DNA from: Oscillospiraceae bacterium
GTDB taxonomy: Bacteria > Bacillota > Clostridia > Oscillospirales > Acutalibacteraceae
Length of the DNA stretch: 11,347 nt
Assembly (NCBI GenBank): GCA_022508705.1
Contig: JAFLUO010000044.1
Location: 1-11,347, forward strand
Direction of reading: 5' to 3'
Shown: positions 7,131 through 11,347 of the stretch, piece by piece
Position numbering within the stretch: position 1 is the stretch's first letter
How the letters are laid out: every line of letters starts with the position of its first letter
Position numbers and translations under genes: made by a program
Notes under the pieces: generated by a model
What the model was told of the DNA's origin: nothing
The model's input: only the letters and a program-made list of their open reading frames with translations
Databases searched by the model: none

Positions 7131-8582
7131 ATGGAAGAAAAATCACTTACTCACGGCATTAAATTAAAAGACCGTATAGGATATGCCCTCGGCGACACGG
7201 CAGGTCTTTTGACATTCGGTCTTATCTCGTCTTTCCTGCAAATGTTCTATACGGACACGCTGAGAATTGACCCTGCTAAAATTGCAGTTCTTTTCTTGGT
7301 AGCAAGAATTTGGGACGCTGTAAACGACCCGATGTGGGGTGCGTTTATTGATTCGCGAAAGCCTACAAAGCAAGGCAGATTCCGTCCTTATATTTTAGGC
7401 GCGTCAATCCCGCTGGCAATTGCGGCGCTTTTTATGTTTACTGATTTGCCTCTCGTTATAAATAACTTCTTCGGCACACATATTGAGTGGAGTCAAGGTC
7501 AGTACCTCGTTTACGCTTATATAACGTACATTTTCTACGGTATGATGTACACGGGCACGAACATTCCCTATGGCTCGCTGGCATCCGTTATTACCGATGA
7601 TGAAATTGAGCGTTCTTCACTTTCAATGTGGCGTTCGGTAGGCGCAGGGCTTGGCGGACTGCCCGCACAGATGCTTTTGCCGATTTTTGTTTATACAACC
7701 TTAACGGTTGGCGGAGCTGAAATCAAACAGCTTGATGCAATGAAAATGTTCTATGCCGTTGCCGTTTTAGCCGTTTTGACAATTGTCGTTTATTTCATTC
7801 ATTATAAAACAACAAAAGAGAGGATTGCTCCGCCCAAAAAGCAAAAGCAGGACGGGTACAACGTACTTACTACCGTAAAATTCCTTCTTAAAAACAAACC
7901 CTTTATTGCCCTTTGTGTTGTTTCAATGCTTCTTATCGCATTCCAGATGTACACACAGACAAACTACAACTATCTTCTTAAAAACTATTACGGCAAACCG
8001 GGTCTTTATATATTTGTAACCGTATTTACTTATCTTCCAATGGCTCTTTTCCTTCCGTTTATGGGCAAGCTTATCCGTAAATTCGGTAAGAAAGAGATTT
8101 GCGCCGTAGGCTTAGGCTTCGCCGCGGTAGTTAACATTCTTATGTTCCTTCTTAAATTTACTCCCTTTGCAACCAATCCTTACGCATTCCTTGCGCTTAC
8201 GTTCTTCTCAGGCGCAGGTCAAACCTTCTTAGTGCTTGAGGTTTGGGCGCTTGTTATGGACGTTATCGACTATCAGGAGCTTTTATCAGGGCGAAGAGAA
8301 GAGGGCACAAGCTACGCATTCTTCTCATTCACAAGAAAGCTCGGTCAAACACTTGCAGGCGCAGGCTCTTCGGCATTGTTAGCATTGATTGGCTATAATA
8401 CTGAGAATGTTGATGCAGGTCAAAGTTCTGAGGTTCTTTCACGTCTTTATGACATAACAACCGTTATTCCTGCAATTGTTCTTGTAGTTATGTTTGTTGT
8501 AATGGCGTTCTGCTATAAGCTTTCAAAGAATAAGCTTAAAGAAATGTACGCACAGCTTGATTTGAAGCGTTCGGAGGATTAA
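7131..8582 (+). CDS. GPH-family MFS sugar/cation symporter
   Basis: A 483-residue permease of the glycoside-pentoside-hexuronide:cation symporter family (MelB, XylP, YihO relatives), expected to have 12 transmembrane helices. It opens with a typical GYALGDTAG (17-25). The signature ARIWDAVNDPMWGAFIDS (53-70) and the following GRFRPYILGA loop are classic. Matching second-half features are near FTRKLGQTLAGAGSSAL (about 400-416). In the enterobacterial sulfo-EMP cluster the SQ importer YihO belongs to this family, so import of sulfoquinovose or SQ-glycerol is the best guess here. AAAAGGGG (7117-7124) lies 6 nt before the ATG, a strong ribosome binding site in a 21-bp gap. No other importer is visible in the window. 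Confidence 0.87.
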   Translation: MEEKSLTHGIKLKDRIGYALGDTAGLLTFGLISSFLQMFYTDTLRIDPAKIAVLFLVARIWDAVNDPMWGAFIDSRKPTKQGRFRPYILGASIPLAIAALFMFTDLPLVINNFFGTHIEWSQGQYLVYAYITYIFYGMMYTGTNIPYGSLASVITDDEIERSSLSMWRSVGAGLGGLPAQMLLPIFVYTTLTVGGAEIKQLDAMKMFYAVAVLAVLTIVVYFIHYKTTKERIAPPKKQKQDGYNVLTTVKFLLKNKPFIALCVVSMLLIAFQMYTQTNYNYLLKNYYGKPGLYIFVTVFTYLPMALFLPFMGKLIRKFGKKEICAVGLGFAAVVNILMFLLKFTPFATNPYAFLALTFFSGAGQTFLVLEVWALVMDVIDYQELLSGRREEGTSYAFFSFTRKLGQTLAGAGSSALLALIGYNTENVDAGQSSEVLSRLYDITTVIPAIVLVVMFVVMAFCYKLSKNKLKEMYAQLDLKRSED

Positions 8583-8584
8583 AA

Positions 8585-11080
8585 ATGAATAAGGTTCATG
8601 TAGCTTTCGGTTTTCACGTTAACTGTTATCACTCTTACAGAGGTGACAGCGCAGATAATTTAGGCTTTGGCTCGGATATCCGCATCATACGCAAAATCAT
8701 AAGCACTCTTGACGGTTTAAATAAAGACGGAATCCCCGTTAAAGGCACTTGGGACTGTGAAAATTTCTTTTCTCTTGAAAAGATTTTACCTGAGTTTGCT
8801 CCTGATATTATTGACGGTATGAAAAGACGCACCACAGAGAACGGCGACGAGCAGATTATTATGGGCTATTCCAACGGCGCCCTTGCCCCCATGACTGAGG
8901 AAGAGCTTGAAGCCTCAATTAACCTTGCAGTTACAAACCCCGAAGGGTCGGGACTTCGTGACATTTTCGGCAAATGCGAAATGCTTGTCCGTCCGCAGGA
9001 GGTAATGTTTACTCCGTCACAGGTTCCCGTCTACAACAAGCTCGGCGTTAAAGCCCTTTGCCTTTATTATTCCTGCGTACCCTTTGACGCATTCCGTACC
9101 ATAGTTCCCGTTTTGCCCGATGAGCTGGCATTCAATCCTTTAACCTATACATATAAAGGGGAGAGCATGACAATTCTTCCCACATATAATAACTCGGATA
9201 TTTGCGATGCAGGCTGTCTTCGCGCTTGGGTCAAGGATCTTCATAAAAAACAGGAGTCAGGCGAAATTAAGCGTGACGTTCTGATTTTCGTCAATATGGA
9301 TGCCGATGCAATTTTTTGGGAGAGTATGAATTTGCCGATTGTGGGCAATAAAATCGCCAATACAGATGGTATTCACGGTCTTGTTAAGGAAATTGCAGAT
9401 TTGCCTTATGTTGAGTTTGACACCCCCGGTAATTACCTTAAAACACACGAGGCAGTGGGCAGTATTGATTTTACTCAGGACACCGCAGACGGCAATTTCA
9501 CGGGCTATGCTTCCTGGTCTGAAAAGCCCTATAACCGCAAAATCTGGACTGCCGTTGACCGCTCCCGTGCTATGAGTAAAGTGAACAGTAAAGATGACAG
9601 AAAATCTGCCTCATTCCGTGATAGAGTTCTTCTGCTTTCAACTACTCATTTCGGCCTTGCTACTCCCGTGCTTAATATAAAGCGTGAGGAAAAGGCAGAT
9701 GAGCTTGCTCTTTCAATCGTAAACGCTGAAAAGCAGAAACTGAAAAAATATAAGAAAATCGCCGTTTTCAATATCACGAACAGTCATCTCCAATGCGTGC
9801 AGATGTCCGTCAATGAAAAAATCAATTCTGCATCTCAAATAGAAATTCACGGTAAAGGACTTAAAAGTTATACCGTAATCCCCACATCAAATGATTTGTC
9901 CTCAGTATTCGTGATGATGAACTTTGATGAAATTAAAGATAAATATTTTGTTGAGGCAGAAATTACCGACCAGAAACCCGTGGAAAATGAAGGCGAGCTT
10001 GAACTTCACTGCAAAAGCATTACTCTTAAATTTTCAAAATACGGTAAGCTTTATAAAGTCCTTTACAATAAACAGGAAATCGGCGGTACTGATTTCTTAA
10101 AGAGCTTTATTACCTTTGACGGCAAGGAATATGAGTTTGAAAATATCTCCTGTGAACCCCTCTCCTTGGGCGGTAACGGCAAGGGTATTCGCTCAAAGGG
10201 TGAAATCCATTTACCCGGTGAAAAGGAAAAAGGCGAATTTACCTTTGACTTTATTTCAACCGATTATTCAAAAGGAATTTTTGTGCGTACAGACGTAAAA
10301 TATCCTTATACTTCTGAATTTGACTCAATCTCGACAGAAAACTCCTCTTTAGGAAGATTTTCGGATATGAAATGGGAAGAGGCAGTGCCGTTTCAGCTTA
10401 CTCCTGATTTTTCGGGCGATGTTTCGGTAGTTAAGCGCAACTTTATGGGTGATATTTCTTCTTACAGAACAAAAAGCTTTGTCGAGTGCGACCCACAAAA
10501 CAAAAAGCTTGATTCCTTTAACAACCATTTATCGGCAGGTCTTATTGCCTTAACAGACGGTGAAAAGGGTATTGCCGTTGCCAATGCAAGAACGGTGTTG
10601 GGTTCAATGGCACATTGCCCCATGCGCTTGTGTGAAAACGGCAAGGTGCAGATGAACCCCTTCGGCACTTATTACGGCAAACAGCGCCACCATTGGAGCA
10701 GAGCCAACGGCGAAATACTCGAAACTTATATTTACGTTACACCGCAGGGTAAATCCATATCCCCTGCCTACAACGGTGCACATGAGTGCGCAATGCTCGC
10801 TCTCTTCGGCTTTGAGGGCAGTGAGCCTTCGGGAAAAACGCTTAAAGACATTATCGCATTTTCTGACGGTGCAGTTGTTTCCTGCCCTGAAAATTCGGTT
10901 TTGGGCGAGTATTATCTTGACAATGCCGTACCGCATAAGGCGGAAGCCGAAAATGTTGATGAGAAAAAGCTTAAAAACCCCATAGCATCAGGTCTTTCAG
11001 GCAATCTCGGAAAATATATCACTCTCGGCTCGCGTGCAGTTTTCCATATTGTCAAAGAGCAAATCAAAGCAAAGAAATAA
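8585..11080 (+). CDS. GH57/GH38-type putative glycoside hydrolase, unknown substrate
   Basis: An 831-residue protein without signal peptide or membrane segment, so probably cytoplasmic. The N-terminal ~330 residues resemble the (beta/alpha)7 barrel shared by GH57 and GH38. Motif-like blocks are HVAFGFHVNCYHS (5-17), GTWDCEN (54-60), IIMGYSNGALAPM (91-103), RPQEVMFTPSQVPVY (136-150) with E139, FVNMDADAIFWE (235-246) with D239 and D241, and DGNFTGYASW (302-311) followed by YNRKIW. The order and spacing mimic GH57 motifs 1 to 5, in which motif 3 carries the nucleophile Glu and motif 4 the acid Asp. From about residue 465 a beta-rich region starting GELELHCKSITLKFSKYG looks like the GH38 C-terminal beta-sandwich. 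GGAGG (8573-8577) lies in the end of the permease gene with a 2-bp gap, so the two are translated together. Its position as last gene of a sulfoglycolysis operon suggests a second hydrolase for a sulfoquinovose-containing or co-imported glycoside. That role is inference, and I know no characterised member with this job. Confidence 0.7.
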   Translation: MNKVHVAFGFHVNCYHSYRGDSADNLGFGSDIRIIRKIISTLDGLNKDGIPVKGTWDCENFFSLEKILPEFAPDIIDGMKRRTTENGDEQIIMGYSNGALAPMTEEELEASINLAVTNPEGSGLRDIFGKCEMLVRPQEVMFTPSQVPVYNKLGVKALCLYYSCVPFDAFRTIVPVLPDELAFNPLTYTYKGESMTILPTYNNSDICDAGCLRAWVKDLHKKQESGEIKRDVLIFVNMDADAIFWESMNLPIVGNKIANTDGIHGLVKEIADLPYVEFDTPGNYLKTHEAVGSIDFTQDTADGNFTGYASWSEKPYNRKIWTAVDRSRAMSKVNSKDDRKSASFRDRVLLLSTTHFGLATPVLNIKREEKADELALSIVNAEKQKLKKYKKIAVFNITNSHLQCVQMSVNEKINSASQIEIHGKGLKSYTVIPTSNDLSSVFVMMNFDEIKDKYFVEAEITDQKPVENEGELELHCKSITLKFSKYGKLYKVLYNKQEIGGTDFLKSFITFDGKEYEFENISCEPLSLGGNGKGIRSKGEIHLPGEKEKGEFTFDFISTDYSKGIFVRTDVKYPYTSEFDSISTENSSLGRFSDMKWEEAVPFQLTPDFSGDVSVVKRNFMGDISSYRTKSFVECDPQNKKLDSFNNHLSAGLIALTDGEKGIAVANARTVLGSMAHCPMRLCENGKVQMNPFGTYYGKQRHHWSRANGEILETYIYVTPQGKSISPAYNGAHECAMLALFGFEGSEPSGKTLKDIIAFSDGAVVSCPENSVLGEYYLDNAVPHKAEAENVDEKKLKNPIASGLSGNLGKYITLGSRAVFHIVKEQIKAKK

Positions 11081-11098
11081 AGGGTTAGAAATTTGTAG

Positions 11099-11120
11099 GG
11101 GACGATGCCCTCATCGTCCC
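11099..11120. repeat. Short palindromic GTAGGGG-type repeat
   Basis: Nine-base arms GGGACGATG and CATCGTCCC pair perfectly around CCCT, preceded by TTGTAGG. No T-run follows, so it is a poor terminator by itself. It resembles the small dispersed palindromes common between genes in clostridial genomes. Only one copy is present in this window. Confidence 0.6.
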
Positions 11121-11138
11121 TCAACACAGTAAAACAAT

Positions 11139-11186
11139 AAATTAAACCAACGGGTCGGTTACCTAACCGACCCGTTGATTTAATTT
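11139..11186. terminator. Operon-ending stem-loop terminator, likely bidirectional
   Basis: Two 22-base arms (11139-11160 and 11165-11186) pair with one mismatch around the loop ACCT. The core, AACGGGTCGGTT with its complement, is G/C-rich, and the stem base is A/T-rich, so a U-rich stretch follows the core on either strand. This is the arrangement of an intrinsic terminator able to work both ways. It lies 58 bp after the last stop codon. Confidence 0.78.
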
Positions 11187-11250
11187 GCAAATATACACAA
11201 ATAAATGAATAAATCCTGCATAATATTCATAAATATGCAAGAAAATATGA

Positions 11251-11275
11251 AAAATTACGAATAAAATGTAATTTT
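11251..11275. promoter_or_regulatory. Possible operator: inverted repeat before a promoter
   Basis: AAAATTAC (11251-11258) and GTAATTTT (11268-11275) are perfect 8-base inverted arms with a 9-base spacer, ending 3 bp before the -35 box. The A/T-rich composition makes chance pairing possible, so this is a candidate activator or repressor site only. Confidence 0.35.
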
Positions 11276-11278
11276 CTA

Positions 11279-11307
11279 TTGACTTTTTATGTGTGGTTGG
11301 TTATACT
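11279..11307 (+). promoter_or_regulatory. Sigma-A promoter of the downstream gene
   Basis: TTGACT (11279-11284) and TATACT (11302-11307) are separated by exactly 17 bp, each one base from consensus, with A/T-rich DNA upstream. Transcription would begin near 11314, leaving a leader of about 24 nt. It drives a unit separate from the sulfoglycolysis operon, which ends at the terminator before it. Confidence 0.85.
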
Positions 11308-11337
11308 TTTACCTGTTATTTGTTTGGAGGTATCAAT

Positions 11338-11347
11338 ATGAATAAAG
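11338..11347 (+). CDS. Start of an unidentified gene (3'-partial)
   Basis: ATG AAT AAA G is preceded by GGAGG (11326-11330, 7 nt upstream) and by a strong promoter. Only Met-Asn-Lys is visible before the window ends, so the product cannot be named. Confidence 0.6.

Noticed and set aside
10604..10936. 110-codon minus-strand open frame in the GH57/GH38-like gene
   Set aside because: It lies wholly antisense to a continuous 831-residue coding frame and shows no family motif or start signal.
11081..11186. CRISPR array or riboswitch in the post-operon gap
   Set aside because: Two unrelated hairpins occur once each. There are no regularly spaced direct repeats, and the structure lies after a stop codon and before a promoter rather than in a leader.

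Overview
The window looks like a chromosomal segment of a low-to-mid G+C anaerobic Firmicute, most likely a gut Clostridia (Oscillospiraceae/Lachnospiraceae-like). The grounds are strong AGGAG-type ribosome binding sites, A/T-rich codon use, tightly packed same-strand genes, a consensus sigma-A promoter, and a short 'GTAGGGG...' palindrome of the kind scattered through clostridial genomes. The species cannot be fixed from the sequence alone.

Positions 2 to 11080 hold nine same-strand genes with gaps of at most about 21 bp and no internal terminator, so they probably form one operon. In order: a GH31 sulfoquinovosidase (5' end outside the window), a transaldolase of the small FSA-like type, a 3-hydroxyisobutyrate-dehydrogenase-type reductase, a DUF4867 protein, an L-fucose-isomerase-like aldose-ketose isomerase, a TauE/SafE-family exporter, a ROK-family repressor-like protein, a GPH-family MFS sugar symporter, and a large cytoplasmic protein with a GH57/GH38-type fold.

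Read together this is a near-complete sulfo-TAL (transaldolase) sulfoglycolysis operon for sulfoquinovose (SQ), the sulfosugar of plant sulfolipid. SQ glycosides enter through the GPH symporter. The GH31 enzyme releases SQ, and the isomerase makes 6-deoxy-6-sulfofructose. The transaldolase moves the three-carbon unit to glyceraldehyde 3-phosphate, giving fructose 6-phosphate and sulfolactaldehyde. The reductase turns sulfolactaldehyde into dihydroxypropanesulfonate (DHPS), which the TauE-like protein exports. No sulfosugar kinase is present, as expected for this route. A reductase rather than a sulfolactaldehyde dehydrogenase suggests the fermentative, DHPS-secreting version.

The least explained parts are the 831-residue GH57/GH38-like protein that ends the operon, the DUF4867 protein, and several changed anion-binding positions. 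In the GH31 enzyme, the residue matching the sulfonate-binding Arg301 of E. coli YihQ is Gln. In the transaldolase, the usual phosphate-binding Arg and Ser are Trp and Ala. In the reductase, three sulfonate-contact positions differ from YihU.

Positions 11081 to 11347 close the operon with a short palindromic repeat and a 22-bp stem-loop terminator. A separate transcription unit then begins, with an inverted repeat, a near-perfect sigma-A promoter, a GGAGG ribosome binding site, and the first three codons of a gene cut by the window edge.
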